Shown in pieces: positions 6,714-15,990 of a stretch of DNA of 64,000 bases. Position numbers and translations under genes: made by a program. The notes beneath the pieces were generated by a model. It saw only the letters and a list, made by a program, of their open reading frames with translations, had not been told where the DNA came from and made no database searches. Position 1 is the first letter of the stretch. Every line of letters starts with the position of its first letter. Source of the DNA: Arenibacter sp. P308M17 (lineage in GTDB: Bacteria; Bacteroidota; Bacteroidia; Flavobacteriales; Flavobacteriaceae); contig NZ_QVON01000002.1 in the NCBI RefSeq assembly GCF_003426735.1, positions 558,001 through 622,000 on the forward strand. Direction: 5' to 3'.

Positions 6714-9224
6714 TTAGAATTCTTTTTTACCAAACTCACTTTCTATAAACTTTGCCTTATTTTTTATGGCATTAAAAGTGTAGGACAAATTAATGGATAT
6801 CATATCTACCTCGTACCTATAATTCGTGGTAGTGTAAAATTCATTGTCCTTAAAGGTTGTGATCCGTTGTTCATTGGTGTCCAATAATCCCATATCCATA
6901 TGCTGCCATTGAAGGGTTGCCGTTAGTTTGTCATCGAAAAAGGACTTTCTAAAACTAAGATTGGGGGAATAGAACCTGGAGTCTTCCCCTTGGGCGGTAT
7001 TTGTATCGGACAAATAGTTGAAAGTAAATTGCAGGGAAGCATTTTCCCAGAAAGAATAGGTAGAATTTAGGTTGAAAGAATAGATGGTGGCATTGCTATT
7101 CACGGCGTAATTCCTGGTAATGCCATCCCTATGCCTGAATACAAAGGCTCCTTGAATATCATAGGAATAAATATTGGCCCCAATATAATTGCTCCAATTT
7201 TGGCATGTTTTTAATTGCGCCCCTATTTCCAGACCAATGGCATTGCTCTTGCCCACATTGGAATAGACCCGATTAATAATACTGTCCAATACGGCCCCAT
7301 TGGCTTCATAGGCCAAGGTATTTACCCGGTTTATTACATTGTCCACATGTCTGTAATACGCAGTGGCGCTGACCGAATTACCACCTTTAAAATTTTTTAC
7401 GACCCCCAATTCCACCAGATCTATGAATTCCGGTCTCAATTGATTGTCCCCTTGTTCAAAAACCTCGGAGTGTTCCCTTTCCGCAAAACTGTTCATTTTT
7501 AAGGTGGTGGTCCGTTCTACCCTTTTGCTATAGGCCGCCTTTAATTTGGTAGCGTCGTTAACCGTATACTGTAAGGAAGCGGATGGAAATAGTTTCACAA
7601 AATCATAGGTATAGGTTTGTTCGGGATCGGCGGTCCTTAGGTTCTCCGAATAGGTACGATCCATGGATTCCAGGCGCAGACCGGCCGCATAATCCCATTT
7701 ATTACTTGTATCCGTTAGTTGCGTATATCCGGAATGGATGGTACGCTGCAGGCTTATATTGCTTGAAAATTCGGGTACCAAAACACCATCCCGCTCATAA
7801 ACGAACTCTCCGGTATGGTCTATATCCCTATATTGGTAACCGGTTTCCAAGGTACCAAAAGCAAAGGGCTTGAATTGATAATCCAAATTCACCCTATATC
7901 CATTTAAGGGGTTGTCGTTGGTATTGTATTCCTGCTGATAAACAATACTGCGATCGGTAAGGCCCAAATTATCATTATAGGTCGGGCCGCCCAAAAAAGT
8001 GTATTCGTACAATAGGGAGGTGGACAACTTGGAAGCATTGTTAAATTTATGGGAATAATCAAAACTTCCCAGGGCAAAATCGCCTTTTCTGGTTCTTAAA
8101 TTATGGTTATAATACTGAAAGGTATATTCCCTGTTGCCACTGCCTATGGGCGAAATGGCATGATTGTCATAATAATCGATATCGGCCAAACGATCTACCG
8201 TATGCTTTCCTGCATAGAAACCTATAGAATAGGTGTCGGAGGCATTGGGCGTATAATCTATCCCCAACCTACCATTATAGCTAATATCATCAAAACTACG
8301 CTCCCCATCGGAAGGTAAAAATGTTTGTTTGTCCTCCACTTGATTAATTACAAATACCTCTCCTTCCCTCCTACCGGTCCTATCATTACGCTGGTAACTT
8401 GTGCCAAAGGACAGGTTCCATTTGTCCGTTCTTTTATTTATAGTGGCATCCACTCCATATCTTTGGGCAGCTTCCTTGGTATCATAAGGTTCTATTGAAG
8501 GTAATCCCCCTCTCAGGTTTACTTGGGTATAAACCCCATTGGTCGCGCCCTTTTTTGTTATTATATTTAAAATTCCACCTTTGCCCTCAGGATCATATTT
8601 GGCCGAAGGTGCAGTTATCAACTCCACTGTTTCCAATGCATTTGCGGGCAATTGGGCCAAAATGGCACTGACATCGCCTTGGGTTGGCTTCCCGTTGATT
8701 AGGACGGCAAATCCGGAACTGCCCCTTACACTGATTCCGCCTTGTGCATCAACGGTGACCGATGGCAAATTTCTTACTACGTCTATGGCGTTGCCGCCCT
8801 GACTGCTTTGAAACTTTTTGGTATCATATACCTGACGGTCTATTTTATGGAGTACAGTGGCCCTTTCACCCTGAACGACCACTTCATCCAATTGGTTACC
8901 AAGGGATAGGCCAATTATGGCAAGGTCTTTTACGATCTGTCTTTTATCCAATTCAATATCGGAAATTGTTTTGGTATTGTACCCCATAAAGGAAGCCTCC
9001 AAGTAGTAGGTTCCGGGTTTCACCCCTTCTATAACAAAGGAGCCGTCCTGGGAAGTAACCACTCCCGTAATCAGGGAGCCATTGGTCTGATCGTACAGGG
9101 CAGCCGTAGCATATTCCAATGCCGAATTATCGGTGGCATCTATTATTTTACCTGAAATTTGTGCCGTTGAAGCTTGGAAACCCAACAATAGGGCAACAAT
9201 CATAAAAAGGTTCCTATTATTCAT
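6714..9224 (-). CDS. TonB-dependent receptor-like outer-membrane protein
   Basis: Large outer-membrane beta-barrel protein (836 residues from ATG 9224). Order: signal peptide ending around STAQ; a carboxypeptidase-regulatory-like domain (ISGKIIDATDNSALEYA... GVKPGTYYLEASFMGY); a plug region with VVRNLPSVTVDAQGGISVRG and INGKPTQ; and a long barrel of alternating aromatic strands, closest to the outer-membrane beta-barrel family 3 receptors. The ligand is unknown; no SusD-like gene is adjacent, so a glycan utilisation locus is not indicated. The longest frame starts at 9239, only a few bases from the -7 box TATTTTTG (9260-9253), so ATG 9224 is preferred. Confidence 0.9.
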   Translation of the reverse strand: MNNRNLFMIVALLLGFQASTAQISGKIIDATDNSALEYATAALYDQTNGSLITGVVTSQDGSFVIEGVKPGTYYLEASFMGYNTKTISDIELDKRQIVKDLAIIGLSLGNQLDEVVVQGERATVLHKIDRQVYDTKKFQSSQGGNAIDVVRNLPSVTVDAQGGISVRGSSGFAVLINGKPTQGDVSAILAQLPANALETVELITAPSAKYDPEGKGGILNIITKKGATNGVYTQVNLRGGLPSIEPYDTKEAAQRYGVDATINKRTDKWNLSFGTSYQRNDRTGRREGEVFVINQVEDKQTFLPSDGERSFDDISYNGRLGIDYTPNASDTYSIGFYAGKHTVDRLADIDYYDNHAISPIGSGNREYTFQYYNHNLRTRKGDFALGSFDYSHKFNNASKLSTSLLYEYTFLGGPTYNDNLGLTDRSIVYQQEYNTNDNPLNGYRVNLDYQFKPFAFGTLETGYQYRDIDHTGEFVYERDGVLVPEFSSNISLQRTIHSGYTQLTDTSNKWDYAAGLRLESMDRTYSENLRTADPEQTYTYDFVKLFPSASLQYTVNDATKLKAAYSKRVERTTTLKMNSFAEREHSEVFEQGDNQLRPEFIDLVELGVVKNFKGGNSVSATAYYRHVDNVINRVNTLAYEANGAVLDSIINRVYSNVGKSNAIGLEIGAQLKTCQNWSNYIGANIYSYDIQGAFVFRHRDGITRNYAVNSNATIYSFNLNSTYSFWENASLQFTFNYLSDTNTAQGEDSRFYSPNLSFRKSFFDDKLTATLQWQHMDMGLLDTNEQRITTFKDNEFYTTTNYRYEVDMISINLSYTFNAIKNKAKFIESEFGKKEF

Positions 9225-9252
9225 AAACGTCAATTTCAATTAAAGACTTTGA

Positions 9253-9260
9253 CAAAAATA
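9253..9260 (-). promoter_or_regulatory. -7 promoter box of receptor gene
   Basis: TATTTTTG on the minus strand, exact TAnnTTTG match, about 28 bases before the preferred ATG. Confidence 0.6.
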
Positions 9261-9352
9261 GAGGAGCCCCTCAACCTAAAATGGTGTATTTGAAAAAGGA
9301 ATGGTACTAGAATCCTAAACCTATTGCGGATTTAAACCTTGCCTAAAACTTA

Positions 9353-9475
9353 AACTAGTGTTATGTTAAGGATGTTTTGTCATTTAATTTAGGTCTCGAC
9401 TCCGCTCGACCAGACAATCGATCGTCACTTCGAGCGGAGTCGAGAAGTCATTTCACGGTTAACTTAACACTAGTT
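9353..9475. repeat. nested inverted-repeat element overlapping araC 3' end
   Basis: Outer arms of 17 bases (9353-9369 and 9459-9475, one mismatch; AACTAGTGTTA core) enclose perfect 16-base inner arms TCTCGACTCCGCTCGA / TCGAGCGGAGTCGAGA (9394-9409, 9430-9445). The right outer arm supplies the last codons and stop of the AraC-family gene. It resembles a small non-coding mobile repeat and may also end transcription. Confidence 0.8.
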
Positions 9476-10274
9476 TTTTTCTATACTGAAGTGGGGTAAG
9501 TTGTGTGTAGCGCTTAAAATATTTGGTAAAATGCGAGGTGTCCTTAAATTCCAGGTCATAGGCAATTTCGCTTATAGGTTTGTTCGTATATGCCAATTGT
9601 CTTTTTACCTCCATAATAATATGTTCGGCAATTACATCCGATGCCGTTTTGTTGAACACTTTATGACATAGGGCATTGAGGTTTTGGGAAGTAGTATTTA
9701 AGGCCTCTGCGTAAAAAGCAACATTATTTTTTAAATTTTCGGATAATAAGTTTACAAATTGCATGGTCCTATCCGTATTTTCCCCACCTTGTAAAGTGGC
9801 ATACTTGACCATTTTTGACAATATGGCCTTTAATCCCCCCTCTACGGCCTCTTGGTTCAAATTAACCTGATCCATCTCCCAGCACAAGGCCTTGAACAGG
9901 GCCTTCAAGGATTTATCCCCATCATTTACCTTTATTTTCTGACAATTGTTCAATTTTATCAACTGTGAATTGATGTATTTGTCCAGTGTTCTTTCCAAAA
10001 ACGATTCCTTGATAATGATGACATAGCCCTTGGGCTTTGTAGTGATCTCCCAATGGTGTACCTCATCCTTTTTAACAAAAAACAACAAAGGAGGTTCTAT
10101 GCTATGGCTAACCATGTCCATATGGTGAAACCCGCTGCCTTTTACAAAATAGATTATTTCCAGGTACTTATTGTGCTTGTGGGGCTTGGTATACCTTTTG
10201 GCAACATCAAAAGGGGCTATTTTTATCCCCACTTCAGAGTGGATTTTGTTGTATGTTCTAATGGAGTTGTTCAA
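9459..10274 (-). CDS. AraC family transcriptional regulator
   Basis: 271 residues: an N-terminal cupin-like sensing domain (KPHKHNKYLEIIYFVKGSGFH) and a C-terminal double helix-turn-helix (KQLAYTNKPISEIAYDLEFK, then DTSHFTKYFKRYTQLTPLQYR). It probably senses a small molecule and controls transport or metabolism. The start is TTG at 10274; an in-frame stop lies just upstream and the next Met is inside the cupin domain, so TTG is the only reasonable choice. The final codons lie in the inverted repeat at 9353-9475. Its target is not evident; the receptor gene downstream has its own promoter. Confidence 0.88.
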   Translation of the reverse strand: MNNSIRTYNKIHSEVGIKIAPFDVAKRYTKPHKHNKYLEIIYFVKGSGFHHMDMVSHSIEPPLLFFVKKDEVHHWEITTKPKGYVIIIKESFLERTLDKYINSQLIKLNNCQKIKVNDGDKSLKALFKALCWEMDQVNLNQEAVEGGLKAILSKMVKYATLQGGENTDRTMQFVNLLSENLKNNVAFYAEALNTTSQNLNALCHKVFNKTASDVIAEHIIMEVKRQLAYTNKPISEIAYDLEFKDTSHFTKYFKRYTQLTPLQYRKKLVLS

Positions 10275-10373
10275 AATAGGCTATAGTTGGTAAATTACAA
10301 TTATGGTAAATGTAATTATTACGTTTTAAAGACGATTTTGGTAAGCCTAACTTTATGATAAAATTATAAGACT

Positions 10374-10787
10374 TTATGGGTTACAGTGCTCACAAATTCC
10401 CTTTACCAGCATATTCACATCTTCAGGTATAAATTTGTCCGGAAGATTAATTTGTGGTATTCTATATTCCGTTAAACAGATCGTCCTATTGCATTTGGTG
10501 CAATGAAAGTGTAAATGCAGGTCCGAATGCTTTACCAAACCTTCATCATGATCGCAGAGCGCGTATTTTGGAATTCCTGTGCCATCATCAATTTGATGGA
10601 CAATGCACTTCTCTTCAAAAGTCTTTAAGGTCCTATACAGGGTGGTCCTATCCGATTTTTCAAAATTTTCTTCCACAATACTCAGGCTTACGGCCGAATT
10701 CTGGGAAACCATAAACCGATGCACCAAAATGCGCATGGCAGTTGGCCTAATACCAAATCTTTTTAATTGTTTTTCAGTTTCTTCCAC
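10374..10787 (-). CDS. Fur family transcriptional regulator
   Basis: Metal-responsive repressor of 137 residues. The N-terminal winged helix (RPTAMRILVHRFM... DRTTLYRTLKTFEEKCIVHQ) is typical of Fur/Zur/PerR. The metal site region HLHFHCTKCNRTICL and the C-terminal CEHC give two CxxC pairs, the structural zinc site. Iron versus zinc specificity cannot be decided. Start is GTG at 10787. It stands alone between the AraC gene and a divergent pseudouridine synthase. Confidence 0.88.
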   Translation of the reverse strand: MEETEKQLKRFGIRPTAMRILVHRFMVSQNSAVSLSIVEENFEKSDRTTLYRTLKTFEEKCIVHQIDDGTGIPKYALCDHDEGLVKHSDLHLHFHCTKCNRTICLTEYRIPQINLPDKFIPEDVNMLVKGICEHCNP

Positions 10788-10993
10788 TATTTCCGGCTAT
10801 ATCCACTACTACTGCTATTGAAAAATTGATTCTTGGGGTGGTCTGGTCGCCATAATTCTACCTAATATTGGGAACCATATGTTTTACTGTTCCAAGCTAC
10901 ATATTTCTTGGAAATTAAACGGCCTTTTCGGGGCAAACATAAAAAATTACAGTTGAAGGGTTTCTTCCATTCTAAAAAAAGTATCTTCCGACC

Positions 10994-11581
10994 ATGTTGG
11001 AAACTGCACATCTTCACTTTAAAATATTCAAGCCTTTCGGCATGTTGAGTCAATTGCACTCCAATGATGCCAAGGAGTCGCGCAACAAACGCTTCTTGAG
11101 CGAACTGTATGATTTTCCTAAAGGAACCATGCCCATTGGGCGCCTGGATGAAAAATCGGAGGGATTGCTCCTGCTTACTACCGATGGGAAACTCAGTGAT
11201 CTAGTAAACCGCTCGGGGATTGAAAAGGAATACTATGTGCAGTTGGATGGGGAAATAACCAATGAGGCCATAGAGTTGCTACGAAATGGGGTGGAAATTG
11301 GATTCCATGGTAAAAAATATGTAACCAAACCTACTCTGGCCCACAGATTGTACACCCTCCCTACCCTACCCGAAGCGGATAAAAAATTGAGGATAGGAAG
11401 GCATAGGCCAACTACATGGATAAGTATCACCATAACCGAAGGCAAGTTTCGCCAAGTACGTAAAATGACGGCCGCCGTTGGTTTTCCTACCTTAAGATTG
11501 ATCCGATTCCGCATTGGAAATATGAATTTGAACGGACTGGCCCCGGGAAAAGTAATCCCGATAAAAGAACCATCCTTTTGA
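10994..11581 (+). CDS. pseudouridine synthase, RluE/RsuA type
   Basis: 195 residues, without the S4 RNA-binding domain, as in RluE-type 23S rRNA pseudouridine synthases. The catalytic aspartate is D52 in PIGRLDEKSEGLLLLTTDG, the family's GRLD motif. KEYYVQLDG and EGKFRQVRKMTAAVGFPTLRLIRFRIG are further conserved segments. It probably modifies one uridine in 23S rRNA. Single gene, convergent with the downstream lipoprotein gene. Confidence 0.9.
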   Translation: MLETAHLHFKIFKPFGMLSQLHSNDAKESRNKRFLSELYDFPKGTMPIGRLDEKSEGLLLLTTDGKLSDLVNRSGIEKEYYVQLDGEITNEAIELLRNGVEIGFHGKKYVTKPTLAHRLYTLPTLPEADKKLRIGRHRPTTWISITITEGKFRQVRKMTAAVGFPTLRLIRFRIGNMNLNGLAPGKVIPIKEPSF

Positions 11582-11639
11582 ATACAGGCTTATTGAACCG
11601 TACCATGGGCATTTCAATAAACGGACAAAACCTTGTACC

Positions 11640-12335
11640 TCAGGGGGCCGTTTCACTGAGCTGCGTAATGGGCGTTAACAGTACTTTTCGAAATTCCACT
11701 TCCGCACCCTCTGCCTGTAATGCAATATTTCCACTGCCCACTGTAGCATTATAGCCATAATTTACCAAATCCCCATTTACCCACACCTTTATTGAATTTT
11801 TAAGGCACTCAATGGTCATATAGTTCCATTCGCCCAAAGGTTTTTCGGAGCCATCGGTCAGGTTCTTTATTCTTCGCAATTTGCCTTCGGTGACCCCCCA
11901 TTCTTCCTTAGGTCCGCGCCTTTCCAACATATTATCGGTCGTGATATCCTGAACAATGCACCAAAAGTCCCCTGCATTTTCATGCATCATTTGAACCTCG
12001 ATAGATTTGGGAAACATTTCATATAGGGATCTGGGAGTGGAAGCAAATACCAGCACCCCACAATTTCCAGGTTCCCCTGCAAAACGATATTCCACTTCCA
12101 ATCTAAAATCCTGATAAACAGCATCCGTAATAAGATGGCCCTGTGGTTCTCCCAAACTTACCAACATTCCCTCCCTAACTATAAAAGGGTTTATGGCCTT
12201 GGGGTTATTGTCCATTTCCGGAACATCTATATGCCACCCCTCCAAATCCTTTCCATTAAAAAGACTTGTGGAAGACTGGGAAGTGCAACTTAGCAGGATC
12301 AAAAAAACGGTAAAGACCAATACATTGCTCTTCAT
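11640..12335 (-). CDS. DUF1080 lipoprotein (3-keto-disaccharide hydrolase-like)
   Basis: Secreted concanavalin-like lectin/glucanase-fold protein of the DUF1080 family; members include 3-keto-glycoside hydrolases. Starting at ATG 12335 gives a lipoprotein signal VFLILLSC with the lipid Cys at position 17. The mature part has SLFNGKDLEGWHI, then DFRLEVEYRFAGEPGNCGVL and SIEVQMMHENAGDFW, all typical. Another ATG at 12368 would put a charged tail before the signal. It probably sits on the outer membrane or in the periplasm and acts on modified sugars. No sugar operon is adjacent. Confidence 0.85.
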   Translation of the reverse strand: MKSNVLVFTVFLILLSCTSQSSTSLFNGKDLEGWHIDVPEMDNNPKAINPFIVREGMLVSLGEPQGHLITDAVYQDFRLEVEYRFAGEPGNCGVLVFASTPRSLYEMFPKSIEVQMMHENAGDFWCIVQDITTDNMLERRGPKEEWGVTEGKLRRIKNLTDGSEKPLGEWNYMTIECLKNSIKVWVNGDLVNYGYNATVGSGNIALQAEGAEVEFRKVLLTPITQLSETAP

Positions 12336-12531
12336 CCGTTCACTTTTGCAGGTTATAGTATTCCACATAATAGAATTTCAAATCCAAGATTACATAAATG
12401 TATCATTTTCTATTGACATATGCTGTAATGGAATCAACCTATTGGATTTTCCTCCAATCCCCAAAAACTAATCAGTTGCAAAAGAACCGGCATTGGGTTA
12501 CTTGAACCAAATATTGTAATCATTAAATAAC

Positions 12532-12559
12532 AAAAAAACCGCCCAAAAAATTGGACGGT
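12532..12559 (-). terminator. terminator of SlyD-like gene
   Basis: ACCGCCCAA/TTGGACGGT stem (one G-U pair) followed on the minus strand by a T run, about 30 bases after the stop. Confidence 0.8.
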
Positions 12560-12588
12560 CCTTTTGTTATTTAAAAAGTGGTTTAAAC

Positions 12589-13017
12589 TTATAGAATGGC
12601 CACCAACTCCAATTCAAAAGTAAGGTCCTGACCTGCCAATACATGATTGGCATCAATCACAATAGTTTCTTCCTTTACATCCGTAATCCGCAATTGATTC
12701 TCCGTTCCGTCCGGATTCTTCGCCATCAACATCATTCCTATTTCCGGTTTTATATCTTCGGGAAGTTCCTTCCTGTTAATTTCATGAAATAGTTCCTCCA
12801 TTATATCGCCGTAGGCTTCCTCCTTGGGAACGTTTATCGTTTTCTTTTCATTGACCTCCATATTCACCAATTCCTTTTCAAAACCGGGAATAAGTTGCCC
12901 TTGTCCCAAAGTAACTTCAATAGGATCCCTTTCCAAAGAACTGTCAAAAATTTGACCATTATTCAATTTTCCCGTGTAATGTACTTTTACAGTGTCATTT
13001 TCCTTAACTCTACCCAT
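12589..13017 (-). CDS. FKBP-type peptidyl-prolyl isomerase, SlyD-like
   Basis: 142-residue cytoplasmic prolyl isomerase/chaperone. The FKBP core is split as in SlyD: VKVHYTGKLNNGQIFDSS and LGQGQLIPGFEKELVNM, then an inserted chaperone flap (residues ~70-115), then HVLAGQDLTFELELVAIL. The metal-binding His/Cys-rich tail of E. coli SlyD is absent. A -7 box TAGGTTTG lies at 13066-13059 and a terminator follows, so it is monocistronic. Confidence 0.92.
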   Translation of the reverse strand: MGRVKENDTVKVHYTGKLNNGQIFDSSLERDPIEVTLGQGQLIPGFEKELVNMEVNEKKTINVPKEEAYGDIMEELFHEINRKELPEDIKPEIGMMLMAKNPDGTENQLRITDVKEETIVIDANHVLAGQDLTFELELVAIL

Positions 13018-13058
13018 AAAATTCAGTATCTCTAATTTTTAAACCTTTTATTAGATTA

Positions 13059-13066
13059 CAAACCTA
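13059..13066 (-). promoter_or_regulatory. -7 promoter box of SlyD-like gene
   Basis: TAGGTTTG, exact TAnnTTTG match, 42 bases before the ATG. Confidence 0.6.
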
Positions 13067-13177
13067 AAGGATATAGATTTTATGAAAGAATAAATTGCCT
13101 TAAATCCACTATATTTTAGAATATCTTAACACTTTGCCCAATACATTTACCGTTTCCAGCTATATATTGGGCATATT

Positions 13178-14461
13178 TTATTCCAAAATAGCCTGATAGA
13201 CCAAACTTCTCAACTTGGCATGGTCATCAATGCCATTAGTGGGTATGAGCTGCTTAAAATAAACCACAACAAGCTCTTCCACGGGATCTGCCCAATAGGT
13301 AGACCCGTATGCGCCGCCCCATTCAAAAGTACCTACGGAACCGGGCTCTCCCCTTTCACCTACATTTTTTGTTATGGAAAATCCGAGGCCAAAGCCCGAG
13401 CCGTTCCTACTACCATAGGGTATACCCCTCACATCAACATGATCGGCAATCATTAACTCGACCGTTTTTGGGGACAATATCCTATTCCCGTTAAATTCGC
13501 CTCCATTCAGCATCATTTGTAAAAATTTGGCATAGTCCGTTGCGGTAGAAAGAAGTCCGGCACCGCCCGAAAAGCTTTTGCGGGGCCCTTTTACGTAATG
13601 GCCCTGGCCCATACCCAAACCGGGATCCGGAGACCTTTCCAAGGGTTTGCCTTCATAGGCCATATAGGAAGTAGCCAACCGCTCCGCTTTATCTTTTGGC
13701 AAATAAAAATAAGTATCCACCATACCTATGGGCTCCAGAATTCTTTCCCTAATAAATTCATCCAAAGTTTTCCCCGAGGCCTTTTCTACGATCACACCCA
13801 AAATATCCGTATTATAACCATAGACAAACCGTTCTCCGGGTTGGGCATCCATTGGTAATTTGGCCATACGGGCTATGGTTGCTGCAATGGGCTCGTTTCT
13901 GTCCGCAAAATACCAATTCTGTATCCCGGCTTCTTCCCATTCCTTCTTTGCCGGACCATGTCCGTAACCTATACCGGCAGTATGGGTAAGCAAATCCCTG
14001 ATGGTAATGGACCTATTTGCCCTAACCACATCGTAGCCCCCGTCTTCACGGACTTTGGCTACAGTTGTTTCCTTCCATTCCGGCAAATATTTCCCTATAG
14101 GGTCCGCAATCAATAATTTTCCTTCTTCCTGCAAGATCATGACCGCAACACTTACAAGGGCCTTTGTTTGTGAAGCGATCCTGAATATGGCATCTGTGGA
14201 CATCTTTTTCCCTGCCTCCATATCGCTTTCCCCAAAGGCCTGGTGATAGACAATTTTGCCCTTTCTGGCAACAAGCGCAACATTACCGGACATCTTACCG
14301 TCTTTTACATACTGCTCCAGCGTAGTGGAAAGTCGCTCCAACCTTTCAGTGGACATTCCCACCTCCTCGGGCGTGGCAGTGGTTAAATTTTGGGCTTGTG
14401 AATAGGATAGAAATAATAGACATCCCAACAATAATACTTGACTTTTAATAAATTTTACCAT
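13178..14461 (-). CDS. secreted serine hydrolase, class C beta-lactamase family
   Basis: Esterase/DD-peptidase-like serine hydrolase of 427 residues from ATG 14461. It has a signal peptide (VLLLGCLLFLSYSQAQ). The nucleophile motif is SxxK in RIASQTKALVSVA, the second element is YGYN in ERFVYGYNTDILG, and the C-terminal region has GGAYGSTYWADP. The substrate is unknown; the family covers esterases and peptidases as well as beta-lactamases, and nothing here shows antibiotic resistance. A longer frame from 14503 is excluded because a -7 box (TAACTTTTG) lies at 14509-14501. Confidence 0.9.
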   Translation of the reverse strand: MVKFIKSQVLLLGCLLFLSYSQAQNLTTATPEEVGMSTERLERLSTTLEQYVKDGKMSGNVALVARKGKIVYHQAFGESDMEAGKKMSTDAIFRIASQTKALVSVAVMILQEEGKLLIADPIGKYLPEWKETTVAKVREDGGYDVVRANRSITIRDLLTHTAGIGYGHGPAKKEWEEAGIQNWYFADRNEPIAATIARMAKLPMDAQPGERFVYGYNTDILGVIVEKASGKTLDEFIRERILEPIGMVDTYFYLPKDKAERLATSYMAYEGKPLERSPDPGLGMGQGHYVKGPRKSFSGGAGLLSTATDYAKFLQMMLNGGEFNGNRILSPKTVELMIADHVDVRGIPYGSRNGSGFGLGFSITKNVGERGEPGSVGTFEWGGAYGSTYWADPVEELVVVYFKQLIPTNGIDDHAKLRSLVYQAILE

Positions 14462-14500
14462 GGTTTTTGATAATTGGATTAGTTGTTCTTTAAAGAAGGC

Positions 14501-14509
14501 CAAAAGTTA
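14501..14509 (-). promoter_or_regulatory. -7 promoter box of serine hydrolase gene
   Basis: TAACTTTTG (one base longer than consensus), 40 bases before ATG 14461; rules out the 14503 start. Confidence 0.5.
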
Positions 14510-14632
14510 TTGCTTTTTTTGTTTAAAAAAAACAGCATCCCGTTTTCGATCAGGATTTTATACGTTGGATGGAATTTCAGCAAGAAACACGAAAATAACG
14601 TATGACCCTTAAAATGACAGAAGAATATGGTA

Positions 14633-14683
14633 CAAAAAAAATAGTACATACATTCAATACTATTTTGAATTAATATGTACTAT
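14633..14683 (-). terminator. terminator of cold-shock-domain gene
   Basis: Perfect 10-base arms ATAGTACATA / TATGTACTAT (14641-14650, 14674-14683) with an inner TTCAA/TTGAA pair, followed on the minus strand by eight T. Confidence 0.8.
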
Positions 14684-14747
14684 CCTTTATATGTTATAAT
14701 AGCCCAAGTCCGATTACGGAAATTGGCTTAATAGCATTGACACGACA

Positions 14748-15203
14748 CTAGATTTTTTTTACACGAACCGCATTCATGCCCTTCATGCCCTTCTCCAGTT
14801 CAAAGGAAACCTTATCGTTTTCTGCTATCTCATCTATTAGGCCACTAACATGGGTAAAATATTTCTCCTGGTTCTCCATATCGATTATAAATCCAAAGCC
14901 TTTGGAGGTATCAAAAAATGATACTTTTCCATTTCTAACCGGGTCGAATTCCTCAATATCGCTATCATCCCTTTTAGGAACCCCTATTTCAATGGTAGAG
15001 GCATCTATTTTAATTTTTTTAGAGGGATCTGGCGGCGTATCCGTTAAATTTCCATCGTGATCAACGTAGGCAAATTGGATGCCCGGTCCATTTTCCTTCG
15101 ACTCCAATTTACGGGCCTCCTTTTTCTTTTGTTTCTCCTCGCGCTTTTTTAGACGCTTCTTTTCCTTTTCACTTTTACTATACGTTTGTTGCGATTTTGC
15201 CAT
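14748..15203 (-). CDS. cold-shock-domain protein with basic N-terminal extension
   Basis: 151 residues. The first ~35 residues are strongly charged (SEKEKKRLKKREEKQKKKEA), likely helical and RNA-binding; a linker follows; the C-terminal ~65 residues form a cold-shock domain with GKVSFFDTSKGFGFI (RNP1) and YFTHVSGL (RNP2). This extended architecture is common in flavobacteria and probably acts on RNA or ribosomes. Monocistronic with a clear terminator. The 315 bases upstream carry only the osmC terminator at 15431-15459. Confidence 0.9.
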   Translation of the reverse strand: MAKSQQTYSKSEKEKKRLKKREEKQKKKEARKLESKENGPGIQFAYVDHDGNLTDTPPDPSKKIKIDASTIEIGVPKRDDSDIEEFDPVRNGKVSFFDTSKGFGFIIDMENQEKYFTHVSGLIDEIAENDKVSFELEKGMKGMNAVRVKKI

Positions 15204-15430
15204 TGTTTTTTTAAAGTTTATAAATTGTATATCCCGTTCGAGCAGCGGTTGAAATACTAAACGAGTGTTTGAAAAAGAAAAATGAATCTAATTTAATCTA
15301 CCCAAGAATTTAGTAGCAGCAATGGTGATTACAGGTCAATGCGCAACTCTTAAAACTTCAACAAATATAAGGCTAGTATTTCAAATAATTCCATTTCCTC
15401 CCCCAATTTTATTCCTTTGTAATAAAAATG

Positions 15431-15459
15431 GAACAAGCCACTTTTAGAGTGGTTTGTCC
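15431..15459 (-). terminator. probable terminator of osmC-type gene
   Basis: Imperfect stem built from CAAGCCACT and AGTGGTTTG, followed on the minus strand by ATTTTTATT. The rest of 15204-15518 holds no recognisable feature. Confidence 0.6.
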
Positions 15460-15518
15460 TTATGGACCGACCTTAAATTGTTTTGCTGTACACGTTCTGC
15501 TTATAGATACGATGACCT

Positions 15519-15938
15519 TTAACCTTCCAGCTCCACCTCCAACACTATATTTGTTTTCAACAATTTGGAAATGGGACAGATCTCTTTTGCCTTTTGGGCT
15601 ATCTCTTTAAACTGATCCAATTTGATACCCGGTACCGCACCGTTAAGACTAAGGGTTATCTGGGTTATACTCCCGTCCTCAAAGTTTACCTTGGCCGCCG
15701 TATCCAAATTGGTCGGAGTAAACCCGGCCTCCCCCAATAAAAAACTGAGCTGCATTGTAAAGCATCCCGCATGGGCCGCTCCAACCAACTCTTCGGGATT
15801 GGTCCCCTTTCCTTCTTCGAACCGGGACTTAAAGGAATATTGGGTATCCTTCAAAATGGTACTTTCCGTACTCAGGCTTCCTTTACCGTCCTTTCCGCTA
15901 CCTTTCCAGTTTGCACTTGCTTTTCTAGTGAATTTCAT
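15519..15938 (-). CDS. OsmC family peroxiredoxin-like protein
   Basis: 139-residue OsmC/Ohr-superfamily protein that reduces organic hydroperoxides through two cysteines, here C59 (VGAAHAGCFTMQLS) and C121 (KEICPISKLL). The spacing and NPEELVGAAHAGCF motif are closer to OsmC than Ohr. Cytoplasmic, probably stress-induced. No neighbouring regulator is evident. Upstream lies the repeat- and palindrome-rich stretch that separates it from the micro-ORFs. Confidence 0.92.
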   Translation of the reverse strand: MKFTRKASANWKGSGKDGKGSLSTESTILKDTQYSFKSRFEEGKGTNPEELVGAAHAGCFTMQLSFLLGEAGFTPTNLDTAAKVNFEDGSITQITLSLNGAVPGIKLDQFKEIAQKAKEICPISKLLKTNIVLEVELEG

Positions 15939-15990
15939 ATCTATTCATTTTAAGTTATTGGAATCCTTTATTTACTCGATAATCGAGATT

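Noticed and set aside
8662-8680. Second sigma-54-like sequence
   Set aside because: TGGCAC-n5-TCGC lies inside the receptor coding region and lacks the TTGC element.
13178-14461. Antibiotic-resistance beta-lactamase
   Set aside because: SxxK is present, but the family is broad (esterases, peptidases) and no resistance context is seen.
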